Origin: Chlamydiota bacterium
GTDB taxonomy: Bacteria > Chlamydiota > Chlamydiia > Chlamydiales > Rhabdochlamydiaceae
Assembly (NCBI GenBank): GCA_022614855.1
Contig: JAKEHU010000039.1
Coordinates: 1-34,268 of the forward strand
Direction: 5' to 3'
DNA: 34,268 nucleotides
The position numbers and the translations under genes are program-made. Position 1 is the first letter of the stretch. Every line of letters starts with the position of its first letter. Shown piece by piece: positions 25,796-33,576 of this stretch. Below the pieces are notes generated by a model. The model did not search any database. It saw only the letters and a program-made list of their open reading frames with translations, and was not told the origin of the DNA.

Positions 25796-26527
25796 ATGTC
25801 TACTATTAGTAATACTTATTTAAATAATGAAAATTTAGATTACATTATAAGTAATCCTAAATCGGAAACACTCAAACAATATTGGACATTCGCCCTTGAT
25901 AAAATAATGACTTATTCCATTGAACCTCACGTACGTAAAAAATTTCCAAATATTTCCATTGTACCAATAGAACAAATTTCCATTCCTAAAAAGAAGAATA
26001 AAAATTTTCGATTTGTGAAATGGGATGAAGGCATTATAGTACCTGCTAAAAATCATCCTAAGCCTTATTCTTTAGAATACTCCTGTTGTATAGCTATTCT
26101 CCTGCGAAGCTATTTATCTGAAGAAAATCAACCTTCCCAATTAGGGCTGGTTCATTTCATGCGTGAGTTTGATGTGAAAAACTTTTTACAAAAAGTTGAA
26201 AAAAAAACTCCTGAAGGTGAAATAGAAATTTTTATTGCAGGAGGAAAAAAAAATTACATTGGCATGTATACAACTGTAAAAGGACAAATCGATGCATTTT
26301 TAGAGGAAACACACTGCAAAGTCAAAATTATCGATGATAAATACTGCGTTGCAGATTTATATGATCTTTTCATTAAGACAACAAACCGATACTATACTAT
26401 AAATAGCCAGCTTCGTTACGTAGGTTTCAGCCAAAATAATAATCCTTTAGCAATAATAAATCCTACTCTTCCGTCATTTTTACTCAATTCTAAAACAGAA
26501 AAAATTGAAGGATTAGAAACTTTTTAA
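25796..26527 (+). CDS. Unknown protein with a CheD-like Cys/His fold
   Basis: A 243-aa protein with no close family I recognise at first sight. The middle (about 88-215) follows the CheD deamidase pattern. YSLEYSCCIAI matches TLGLGSCVAV with Cys98 at the nucleophile and Ser92 at the Thr position. LGLVHFM provides His120. IEIFIAGGKKN matches the strand and GGA turn, and IGMYTTVKGQIDAFLEET matches the IGxRN helix region. CheD deamidates Gln in chemoreceptors; CNF-type toxins share this fold. No chemotaxis gene is visible here. There is no signal peptide. The N-terminal 85 and C-terminal 30 residues are unassigned. This is similarity by eye only. Confidence 0.6.
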   Translation: MSTISNTYLNNENLDYIISNPKSETLKQYWTFALDKIMTYSIEPHVRKKFPNISIVPIEQISIPKKKNKNFRFVKWDEGIIVPAKNHPKPYSLEYSCCIAILLRSYLSEENQPSQLGLVHFMREFDVKNFLQKVEKKTPEGEIEIFIAGGKKNYIGMYTTVKGQIDAFLEETHCKVKIIDDKYCVADLYDLFIKTTNRYYTINSQLRYVGFSQNNNPLAIINPTLPSFLLNSKTEKIEGLETF

Positions 26528-26580
26528 AAAAAATCTTCCCTTGCTACAAAAGATCTCAGATTTTCTCCCCTACCTAGAAG

Positions 26581-26904
26581 CTAGCTATGTTTTCGTTGAT
26601 TTTTAAATGAATTCTCTATTCTTTCCAATCGCATTTTCTGAATTTCATCATGGGTATTCTTCAATGCTAGTAATGAAATACTGCTCAAACCAGTACCAAC
26701 GATTCCTCCTCGAATAGAGGGATTTTTTGTTAACATTCCTGCAACCAATGCTGTGAAAAAAGTCATTTCTCCAACTGTTTTGGCAGGAGTAATGAATCTC
26801 ATATTTTTACCAAGCAGTCCAACTTCTCCTGCTTTGTTATAAGTATACGCGATCATGCCCACACTTACAGGCAATGCTAAAGTTTTGCATAAAGCAGCTG
26901 TCAT
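26581..26904 (-). CDS. Small hypothetical membrane protein
   Basis: A 107-aa protein with two or three moderately hydrophobic segments (about 4-20, 42-58 and 68-82), several Gly/Ser small-residue stretches, and a basic amphipathic C-terminus (QKMRLERIENSFKNQRKHS). I recognise no family. GGGGA upstream of the ATG (RC of 26908-26914) is a good Shine-Dalgarno. It stands alone between two gene groups. Confidence 0.6.
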   Translation of the reverse strand: MTAALCKTLALPVSVGMIAYTYNKAGEVGLLGKNMRFITPAKTVGEMTFFTALVAGMLTKNPSIRGGIVGTGLSSISLLALKNTHDEIQKMRLERIENSFKNQRKHS

Positions 26905-27033
26905 AATTTTTCCCCTTGGTTAAAGGGCGTTTATTATAATAACTGGTTGATTTTTTCTTAAGAAAATTAGATTTAATTGTTCTTTTAAAAAATTAATATT
27001 AAAAAGAATTTCTTTCCTATTTTTCTTCTTCTT

Positions 27034-27064
27034 TTAGCCTTTAGCCTTCAGCATTTAGCCTTTC
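27034..27064. repeat. Family III heptamer block at the dnaB 3' end
   Basis: Three TTTAGCC-type heptamers (one altered to TTCAGCA) lie in a row. On the minus strand the first unit AAAGGCTAA encodes the last two codons and the stop of dnaB. The AT-rich bases to the left (26905-27033) hold a TTTTCTTAAGAAAA palindrome and nothing else I can name. Confidence 0.6.
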
Positions 27065-28452
27065 TCCACTGACGTGTAATTGGCAAATTGGGCGATTTCC
27101 TTTCTGAAAGTCAGATTTAAGTTTCCAATGCTTCCATGGCGATTTTTTGCAACGATCAGTTCGGCAAGACCAGGCTTATCGTATGGATCATAGTATTCCC
27201 GTCTCAGTAAAAACATGACAAGATCGCTGTCCTGTTCTAAGCTTCCGCTCTCTCGAAGATCGCTCATCATGGGTCTGTGGCCAGACCTTTCTTCCACTTT
27301 GCGGGAGAGTTGCGACAAACACAAAATGGGAACATCTAATTCTCGCGCTAGGGTCTTCATCATGCGAGAAATTTCTGAAATCTCATTCTGTCGATTTTCA
27401 ATGCTGCGCACACTGCCGGACCCCGACAGCAGCTGCAAATAATCCACGATGATGAAGCCAATTCCATAGGCTTCCTTCATCCTTCTTGCTCTTGCACGCA
27501 AATCGGTGATTTTGAGTCCTGGCTGATCGTCAATGATCATCACATTTTTTTGCATGAGATTCACAGAGGAAACGATTCTCTGGTATTCGATTCCATTTAA
27601 AGATCCCATCTTGATTTTATCGGATTCCACTTCTGATTGAGAACAGATGATGCGATGGAGCAGCTGCTCTGCTGTCATTTCAAGGGAAAAAATGGCAACT
27701 GGAATGCCTTCTTTGAAACAGATATGTTCTGCAATGTTTAAAGCAAGCGCAGTTTTTCCCATGGCAGGGCGCGCAGCTAAAATCATCAGATTTGATGGGG
27801 AAAAGCCTCCAATCAATTTATCCAAATCGATAAAATGGGTACGAAGGCCCATCACATGCAGAGCATTGGGACCTTGTTTCAAAAAGAGTTCCTGCCTTTT
27901 TTGTAGCTCTTCTAAATAAGAGAGGTTATTTCTACTTTTCTCCCCAGATAAAAGCTGTTTGATCTGCACGCCTGGCGCGGTATTTACGGACTGGCTTACT
28001 TCAAAAAACTTTTGCTGTGTCTGGTCGAGAAGAGAATGGACATCTTGCGGCTCTTCTAAAGCACTTTTTTCCACTTCTTTTGCAATCGAGATCATTCGGC
28101 GCAAAATCGTTTTGCTCCGCAAAAGTTCTGTATATTCTTCAATGTAGACAGAGGTTCCCGCATATTGCACTAGAGAGGTGATGTAGCTAACACCTCCTAC
28201 TGCACTCAATTGATCTTTTCTTTTCAATTCTTCGGCAATGAGGTGAACATCGGCCGGCTTATCTTGCAAATAGGCGGTTTTTAAAGCTTGAAAAATCAGT
28301 TTGTGTTCAGAGTAGTAAAAATCTGACTCTTCCAAAAGATCGGCAGCGAGATTTAGACTCGATTCACTAGTCAGCATCGAGCCGAGCACCATCATCTCAG
28401 ATTCTTTGGAATTGGGAGTTATTTTTATCTTAGATGGTAGTTGCTCGCTCAT
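27055..28452 (-). CDS. dnaB: Replicative DNA helicase DnaB
   Basis: A 465-aa RecA-type hexameric helicase that unwinds DNA at the fork and binds primase. The N-terminal domain (about 10-110, with MVLGSMLTSESSLNLAADLL) is followed by the linker and the ATPase core: Walker A AARPAMGKTALALN near 225, Walker B FIIVDYLQLLSG, SQLSRKVEERSGHRPMMSDLRES and the arginine-finger region KNRHGSIGNL. No intein is present. A weak AGG precedes the ATG. Its stop codon lies in a Family III heptamer. Confidence 0.97.
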   Translation of the reverse strand: MSEQLPSKIKITPNSKESEMMVLGSMLTSESSLNLAADLLEESDFYYSEHKLIFQALKTAYLQDKPADVHLIAEELKRKDQLSAVGGVSYITSLVQYAGTSVYIEEYTELLRSKTILRRMISIAKEVEKSALEEPQDVHSLLDQTQQKFFEVSQSVNTAPGVQIKQLLSGEKSRNNLSYLEELQKRQELFLKQGPNALHVMGLRTHFIDLDKLIGGFSPSNLMILAARPAMGKTALALNIAEHICFKEGIPVAIFSLEMTAEQLLHRIICSQSEVESDKIKMGSLNGIEYQRIVSSVNLMQKNVMIIDDQPGLKITDLRARARRMKEAYGIGFIIVDYLQLLSGSGSVRSIENRQNEISEISRMMKTLARELDVPILCLSQLSRKVEERSGHRPMMSDLRESGSLEQDSDLVMFLLRREYYDPYDKPGLAELIVAKNRHGSIGNLNLTFRKEIAQFANYTSVEKG

Positions 28453-28482
28453 GACTTATTTAACCTAAAGATTGTTAAAATT

Positions 28483-28572
28483 CGGAAAGAGTGGGATTTG
28501 AACCCACGGTACCCCTTAACGGGGTACGCGTCCTTAGCAGGGACGTGCCTTCGGCCACTCAGCCATCTTTCC
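28483..28572 (-). tRNA. tRNA-Ser (anticodon GCT)
   Basis: A complete class II tRNA of 90 nt. The acceptor stem GGAAAGA pairs with TCTTTCC. The anticodon stem CGTCC/GGACG encloses CTGCTAA with anticodon GCT. A long variable arm (GTACCCCGTTAAGGGGTAC) and T-loop GGTTCAAATCC follow. The discriminator is G and CCA is not encoded. It lies 30 bp upstream of dnaB on the same strand. Confidence 0.96.
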
Positions 28573-28628
28573 AAAAGAGGTCTAAATATTAAAACGCTTT
28601 CTCTTTTGAAGCAATGACTACAGAGGGC

Positions 28629-29462
28629 TCACTCATAAAAGATCGACTTAGAAAACCGCTTTCCAGTCATTCCATTCCAATGTGAAGATTCAATAGATCC
28701 ATCTGTCCTTTGTATCGAGATGCAATGAATAGGCAAATAGATTTCATGTCTTCTTCGAATAGCACAATTTTCTCCAAAAATTACCTTTATAATTCTCTCT
28801 ATTTGAGAAGAGCTAAAACTTTTTGCAATTTGGTTTGTCACTTTCACCTGTGTTGTGACCATTCTCTGTTCCATTTTTGTCTCAGGAGTCGAAGCAAATC
28901 TCGGTGAATCGAGATGTAGGCGAAAACGGTCGTTGAACTCAACAACGATATTTTTTCTTTTGCAATCCCTAATCCAAGTTTCCAAAATGGGAACTGCTGT
29001 TTTTAATTCTTTCTGCAGCTTATCTTTGTCTAAACTCCCCCTTTGAAGGGATTTGATGACTTTCCATTCATTGCTATTAATATTTTCTTTAATGCAGTCG
29101 CCAAATCCATGGGTTTTCTTCCACGTCTTCACATCTAAAACCATTTCTCCATCGATTAAATCCCACAAAATGGCTCCCTCTTTCGTCTTGTTATTTTCAA
29201 GAGGATATTTTATTTCCAGGAGAAGATAAGGATAAAATTTTATTTTTGATTCTAAATACTTAGCCCCTCGATCAGATAAGAGCTCTCTTTTATTACTATC
29301 TACAATTTGCGCAGGACTAAACCTGGCCTCTAAGGTGGATAGCTGGTGCAATTCAATTCGCTCTAAAACTTGACTTACAAATTGGGGTTTCTCATTACCA
29401 AGCCACCAGAAAAGACCGTAGCCTCCACAAATTAAGCCAAACACCGTGAGGAGTATCCGCAT
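28629..29462 (-). CDS. Hypothetical anchored or exported protein, 277 aa
   Basis: The N-terminus (MRILLTVFGLICGGYGLFWW) is a single hydrophobic segment, a signal anchor or uncleaved signal peptide. The rest is mixed alpha/beta and soluble, and should lie outside the inner membrane. It has two Cys in the middle (GDCIKE; IRDCKRK) and one near the end. I recognise no domain. AAAGGTGAAT before the ATG is a good Shine-Dalgarno. It may share a transcript with tRNA-Ser and dnaB downstream. Confidence 0.72.
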   Translation of the reverse strand: MRILLTVFGLICGGYGLFWWLGNEKPQFVSQVLERIELHQLSTLEARFSPAQIVDSNKRELLSDRGAKYLESKIKFYPYLLLEIKYPLENNKTKEGAILWDLIDGEMVLDVKTWKKTHGFGDCIKENINSNEWKVIKSLQRGSLDKDKLQKELKTAVPILETWIRDCKRKNIVVEFNDRFRLHLDSPRFASTPETKMEQRMVTTQVKVTNQIAKSFSSSQIERIIKVIFGENCAIRRRHEIYLPIHCISIQRTDGSIESSHWNGMTGKRFSKSIFYE

Positions 29463-29621
29463 TATTCACCTTTTCAAAACTGGCATTCCATTAATTTTTA
29501 TTGTGAAGGGTTTTTGAAAATTCGGTCAATAGGCTTCTTTCGAAAAAGCTCTAGTAAACTAAGGTTTACGGCCTTATAATCTTTCTCAAAAAAGCTGAAA
29601 TAGGTTAAAAACTGAAAAGAA

Positions 29622-30503
29622 ATGGTTAAAAAATTTGCGATTTTTTTTTCTTTCCTTATTTCTCTATTCATCATTGCACTTTTCTACTGGAAATCTCTAC
29701 CTTCTTTTCTCTCTTTAAAGAAAAGCCATATTCTCCATCTTTCTGATAATGGATTATACCCCGAATTTTGCAAAGCAGCAGTTGAAAATGAAAAAATATT
29801 TTCACATTTTAAAAGAGAGCCTGTCTATAATCTCATAGAAGAATATACGAGTCATGAAGAGGGAAAAAGCTACTTAGCTTTCATTCAAAAAGACGCTCCT
29901 GATTTCCTCAAATTTAAAAAACTCTCTCGAATTCAATCTAACGATCTTATTGGCAATCCAAAAACCCATCGATTTGAACCAATTGGGACCTTTTCTCCTT
30001 CTACCCTTCGCTATGTCAAAGTTGCAAGCGACTTGAGAAAATGCTTTGGAAGTCTTCACGATTTTCGCATCCTTGAAATCGGAGGCGGATATGGTGGTCA
30101 ATGCAAAATTCTCTCTGATCTATTTCCTCTTGCCAGTTATACACTCGTCGACTTCAAAGAGCCTTTGGAACTTGCAAAAAAATATTTAAATAAAATGGGG
30201 GTAAAAAATGTCCATTTCTTAACCCCAAATGAGATTTCCGATCTTGAAAATTACGATCTTGTCATTAGCAATTATTCCTTCACAGAGTCTACTGCAAAAC
30301 TGCAAAAACACTATCTCAATGGGATTTTTTCAAAAGCTAAAAGAGGATATTTAACCTGTAATTTTTTTCCAAAACATTACAAAATTAAAGCTCTGTCAAA
30401 AGAGAGGCTGCTTTCTCTTTTTAAAAAAATGGGAAAAGATATTGAAGAGCGGCAAGAAGAGCCTCAAACAGGAAAAGATAACTTTATTTTGGTATGGAAA
30501 TGA
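29622..30503 (+). CDS. Putative sugar O-methyltransferase, membrane-anchored
   Basis: A 293-aa protein with an N-terminal membrane segment (about 5-24) and a SAM-dependent methyltransferase domain. SPSTLRYVKVASDLRK (about 127) and motif I ILEIGGGYGGQCKIL (about 149-163) match the putative sugar O-methyltransferase family. VDFKEPLELAKKYL follows, then NYSFTES and the C-terminal TGKDNFILVW. It may methylate a surface glycan; the substrate is unknown. Its stop overlaps the next start as ATGA, so it is translationally coupled to the SpeD-like gene, which consumes the same cofactor, AdoMet. Confidence 0.78.
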   Translation: MVKKFAIFFSFLISLFIIALFYWKSLPSFLSLKKSHILHLSDNGLYPEFCKAAVENEKIFSHFKREPVYNLIEEYTSHEEGKSYLAFIQKDAPDFLKFKKLSRIQSNDLIGNPKTHRFEPIGTFSPSTLRYVKVASDLRKCFGSLHDFRILEIGGGYGGQCKILSDLFPLASYTLVDFKEPLELAKKYLNKMGVKNVHFLTPNEISDLENYDLVISNYSFTESTAKLQKHYLNGIFSKAKRGYLTCNFFPKHYKIKALSKERLLSLFKKMGKDIEERQEEPQTGKDNFILVWK

Positions 30504-30922
30504 GAAAAATCACTCTTGTGTTCTTTCTTTTCTTTTTCTTCAACAAAATTTTCAGCGAAGAAGTCTATGCTTTTCAAGGAAAGCATTTCATTGCAAGTTA
30601 TTGCGGATGCAGTCCAGAAGCATTGCAAGATGTAAAACAATTAGAAAAAATGTTGCTTCATGCTGTATCTACTTGTGGTGCTACAATTTTAGGATCTAAA
30701 TCGCATGTTTTTCCTCCAAATGGGCTTACTCTTGTCGTTCTTTTATCCGAAAGCCATGCAACTATTCACACTTATCCAGAGCATAACAGCTGTTTTGTAG
30801 ATCTTTTTACCTGTGGAAATCGCTGCAGTAATGAAATTTTTGATACAATTATGCGAGATTATCTAAAGCCACAAATCGTTGATGCAAAGCTTTTCCTTAG
30901 ACATGAAAAAATTGAGGAATAG
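30500..30922 (+). CDS. speD: S-adenosylmethionine decarboxylase proenzyme-like protein with a signal peptide
   Basis: The 140-aa protein matches bacterial class 1b AdoMet decarboxylase. LSESHATIHTYPEHN contains the self-cleavage site Glu/Ser85, His90 follows five residues later, and FTCG supplies Cys105; the 5 and 20 residue spacings equal those of the Thermotoga enzyme. The family makes decarboxylated AdoMet for polyamines. Unlike the cytoplasmic family norm, it starts with a signal-like segment (about residues 3-20, hydrophobic, rich in Phe). I place the start at 30500, where ATGA overlaps the previous stop; an ATG 6 nt upstream is also possible. No spermidine synthase gene is nearby. Confidence 0.85.
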   Translation: MRKITLVFFLFFFFNKIFSEEVYAFQGKHFIASYCGCSPEALQDVKQLEKMLLHAVSTCGATILGSKSHVFPPNGLTLVVLLSESHATIHTYPEHNSCFVDLFTCGNRCSNEIFDTIMRDYLKPQIVDAKLFLRHEKIEE

Positions 30923-31567
30923 ATGCTCTTCCAGGATCGCTCGAGTGCAGGAATTAGTCTCTCTGCAAAATTGCAAAAATTCAAAGATCAAAAAGATGTT
31001 GCTGTATTTGGGCTCGCCAGAGGAGGTGTTGTCGTTGCTTATGAAATTGCAAAGGAGCTTCATATTCCTCTTGGCATCATCATCGTGCGAAAAGTGGGAG
31101 CCCCAGGAAATGAGGAATTAGCTTTAGGAGCTGTTACAGAAAAAGGAGAGGGAATCTTTAATTCTCATCTCATCAATTTATTGGGTGTTTCTCCCGATTA
31201 CCTTAAAAAACAAATTGAAAAAGAAAAAGAGACTGCAAAAAGAAGAAGGCAGTTCTACTTTAAAAATCGTACTCCTATTGAAATGGCAGGCAAAAGGGTT
31301 ATTTTAGTCGATGATGGAATCGCTACGGGTGCAAGCATGAGAGTTGCAATCAAAACAGCTCGAGCAGAAGGAGCAAAAAAAATCATTCTAGCAGTTCCTG
31401 TTGCTGCTCCCGATAGTTTAGATCTAATCAAAAAAGAAGTGGATGAGGCAATTTGCCTTTCCATTCCTTCTTATTTTGAAGCTGTTGGGGCCTTTTACAA
31501 AGAATTTGATCAGGTTAGCGATGATCAGATCATCCGCCTTTTGGAAAAGCTAAAGTCTGAAGGCTAA
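30923..31567 (+). CDS. Phosphoribosyltransferase family protein
   Basis: A 214-aa type I PRTase-fold protein. The PRPP loop VILVDDGIATGAS (about 130-142) is intact. The N-terminal part (FQDRSSAGISLSAKL, GLARGGVVVAYEIA, VRKVGAPGNEELALGAV) matches the group of stand-alone predicted PRTases of unknown substrate, not a named purine salvage enzyme. The ATG follows the previous stop with no gap and has GAGGAATAG before it. The last codons GAA-GGC-TAA come from a Family III repeat. Confidence 0.85.
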   Translation: MLFQDRSSAGISLSAKLQKFKDQKDVAVFGLARGGVVVAYEIAKELHIPLGIIIVRKVGAPGNEELALGAVTEKGEGIFNSHLINLLGVSPDYLKKQIEKEKETAKRRRQFYFKNRTPIEMAGKRVILVDDGIATGASMRVAIKTARAEGAKKIILAVPVAAPDSLDLIKKEVDEAICLSIPSYFEAVGAFYKEFDQVSDDQIIRLLEKLKSEG

Positions 31568-31632
31568 AGGCCAAATTAGGAAATTTGTTTTTCCTTCCTT
31601 TTTTAGCCTTTAGATTTTAGCTTTTAGCTTTT
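31559..31632 (+). terminator. Family III hairpin after the phosphoribosyltransferase gene
   Basis: GAAGGCTAAAGGCCAAATT at the gene end faces TTTTTTAGCCTTTAGATTTT (about 31599-31618). The inner stem GGAAA/TTTCC is followed by CCTTTTTT. The layout is the same as at 7711 and 24755, so it probably ends the transcript of this operon. Confidence 0.65.
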
Positions 31633-31868
31633 CTTAGGTCTATTTCTTTACAATTATTTCTAAAATTGCAAGTATTCGGTTTTATATTAGACTTTTTTCG
31701 AAATCTGCTTTACTCGAAAAAAAATAATGATTTTTCAGCAAATCTAAAATTAGCTTTTGAGCAGCAATGTGTAGAACACATGGGCGAAAAAGCTGATTTT
31801 AGAGATGCTAAAAAGCAAATTTTTAGCGAGGAAATGAGATTTCGAAAGAAGTCTATTGAGAAAAATAA

Positions 31869-32408
31869 ATGGCAGAAAGACCTGTGGAATGCGGCAACTG
31901 CAAAAAACCGGCAAAAGTTTTTTACAAGGAAATGGTCAGCAATTCCATCGTATGTACAGAAATGTGCAATGATTGTCCTATTTTAGAACAAAAATTGCAC
32001 GGTTCTCTTACGATAAATGGAGAAGATCAAAGCCAAATAGCCGCTGGACTGTATTGTGGTAGATGCCATACTGGATTAGATACAATAAAAATGGGAAATC
32101 CTGTTGGATGTAGTGAATGTTACAATGTCTTCGGCGATTTATTAGTTTCTGAATTAATCGAAGAAAATAAAGTTCCAACAAAGTTAAAAAAAGATCTTTC
32201 TATTCGAAAAAATCAACCAATTCATATAGGTAAATCGCCTGGCAAACAGATGGTTATTCCCTCTTCCAATCGTTTGACCTCGTTAAACGAAGCTCTAAAT
32301 GAAGCTCTAAAAAAGGAAAACTATGAAGAAGCAGCCTGGATTCGCGATCAAATCAAAGAATTAATGGGAAAATCGAAAGGACCTTTTACGAATGAAGGAA
32401 AAAGCTAA
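31869..32408 (+). CDS. mcsA: McsA-like zinc-binding UVR-domain protein
   Basis: A 179-aa protein with four Cys pairs: CGNCKK near residue 8, CTEMCNDC near 29-36, CGRC near 60 and CSEC near 77, as in McsA zinc-finger proteins. A C-terminal UVR motif (LNEALNEALKKENYEEAAWIRDQIK, described at about 140-165) follows. In Firmicutes McsA activates the arginine kinase McsB and works with ClpC and CtsR. It overlaps mcsB by 17 nt, so the two are coupled. The start has only a weak GAGAAA. Confidence 0.88.
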   Translation: MAERPVECGNCKKPAKVFYKEMVSNSIVCTEMCNDCPILEQKLHGSLTINGEDQSQIAAGLYCGRCHTGLDTIKMGNPVGCSECYNVFGDLLVSELIEENKVPTKLKKDLSIRKNQPIHIGKSPGKQMVIPSSNRLTSLNEALNEALKKENYEEAAWIRDQIKELMGKSKGPFTNEGKS

Positions 32409-33456
32409 TTTCCCCTCTTCTTTTTTTGAAACAATTCCGTGGAATGGCGAAAATGTGATCTGGCCTTCCACTCTTTTTGTTTTGCGAAGAAATTTAAGCC
32501 AATATCTTTTTCCAAGTAAAATGGATCAAAATACAGGTGCACAACTCCTTTCACTTTTAAAAAATTCCCTCGCGCCAATTTCCGATATTAAAGAACCCTA
32601 TTTTTTTTCTGACAGTGATCTAAGTCCAAGCGATAGAGAATTGATTTATGAACGATTTATCCTACCAAAGCCTTTTCAAGAGACCTCTAAAGGGATCGGT
32701 TTAATGGTTGATCAACTTCTTTCTATGATTGTTATTCTCAATAGAGAAAATCACGTAGAAATCTATTTGATTGATCCAAAAAATAATTTAGATACAAGTT
32801 GGGCGACCATCTCCAAAATAGATACAGCTCTAAATCAAACACTGAATTGGGCTTTCTCGTCGAGATTTGGATATCTTACCTCCAATCCTGCAGAATGTGG
32901 CACAGGTCTTACTGCGATTGCTCATCTCCATATCCCCGCCATTATTCATATGAATCAATTAACCGATCTCCTAGGAAAGCAAAATGAAGAGGAAATTTCC
33001 GCAAAAAGCTTGGTGGGCAATCTAGAAGAAATCATCGGGGATATTTTGACCATTCAAAATAATTACACCTTAGGTGTTACAGAAGAAAATATTTTGCGCT
33101 TAATACAAACGAGTGCAAATAAAATTGCCTCTTTAGAAAAAACCCTGCGCAGCCATTTGAAACAAGAGCTTCCTCCCGCAATAAAAGACCAGATCAGCAA
33201 GGCATTTGGAATCCTATTCCATTCCTATCAACTGGAGGCAAAAGAAGCATTGAACTTACTCAGTCTTCTTCTCTTAGGGTTAGATTTGGGACTCGTATCC
33301 GGAGTAAATGAAAGGAAGATGAACGAACTGATGTTTAAATGCAGAAGAGGTTATCTCTCTCATTTGCTTCCGCCTCCTACAGACCCAAAGGAAACCTCTC
33401 ATCAACGAGCAGAATTTCTCCACCAGCAATTGAAAGAACTTTCTCTAAAAATATAG
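32392..33456 (+). CDS. mcsB: McsB-like protein arginine kinase homologue, probably degenerate
   Basis: A 354-aa guanidino-kinase-fold protein that follows mcsA. Conserved framework: SDRELIYERFILPKPFQ, FGYLTSNPAECGTGLTAIAHLHIPA, IQNNYTLGVTEENIL and LLGLDLGLVSG. Key residues are missing. The SSRxRLARN motif reads STLFVLRRN (both Arg of SSRxR are Leu28 and Val30). NEEDHxR reads NRENHVE. The CPTNxGTG Cys position is Asn165, with a Cys at 169 instead. It therefore probably does not phosphorylate arginine and may act by binding, for example to a ClpC partner. AAAGGACC precedes the ATG. Confidence 0.85.
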   Translation: MKEKANFPSSFFETIPWNGENVIWPSTLFVLRRNLSQYLFPSKMDQNTGAQLLSLLKNSLAPISDIKEPYFFSDSDLSPSDRELIYERFILPKPFQETSKGIGLMVDQLLSMIVILNRENHVEIYLIDPKNNLDTSWATISKIDTALNQTLNWAFSSRFGYLTSNPAECGTGLTAIAHLHIPAIIHMNQLTDLLGKQNEEEISAKSLVGNLEEIIGDILTIQNNYTLGVTEENILRLIQTSANKIASLEKTLRSHLKQELPPAIKDQISKAFGILFHSYQLEAKEALNLLSLLLLGLDLGLVSGVNERKMNELMFKCRRGYLSHLLPPPTDPKETSHQRAEFLHQQLKELSLKI

Positions 33457-33512
33457 CATATTTATAATCAGCCACTTATAAATCTTGTTCTCAAGAAGTA
33501 AAAAATTTATTA

Positions 33513-33542
33513 TTGGTCTATAAATTAATTTTATATTATAAT
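33513..33542 (+). promoter_or_regulatory. Putative sigma-70 promoter for the 172-aa gene
   Basis: TTGGTC (33513-33518) and a perfect TATAAT (33537-33542) are separated by 18 nt, 35 nt before the ATG. The surroundings are very AT-rich, so a chance match is possible. Confidence 0.4.
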
Positions 33543-33576
33543 TTGTTTTATAAAAAAAAAATTTTAAGAGAACATT

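Noticed and set aside
2480-31632. Heptamer arrays as a CRISPR array
   Set aside because: The units are 7 bp, contiguous and without spacers, and no cas genes are visible.
31666-31986. A 106-codon frame starting with TTG just upstream of mcsA
   Set aside because: It overlaps the clear mcsA start by 118 nt, begins with a rare start codon without a Shine-Dalgarno, and matches no family I know. A truncated small gene upstream of mcsA cannot be fully excluded.
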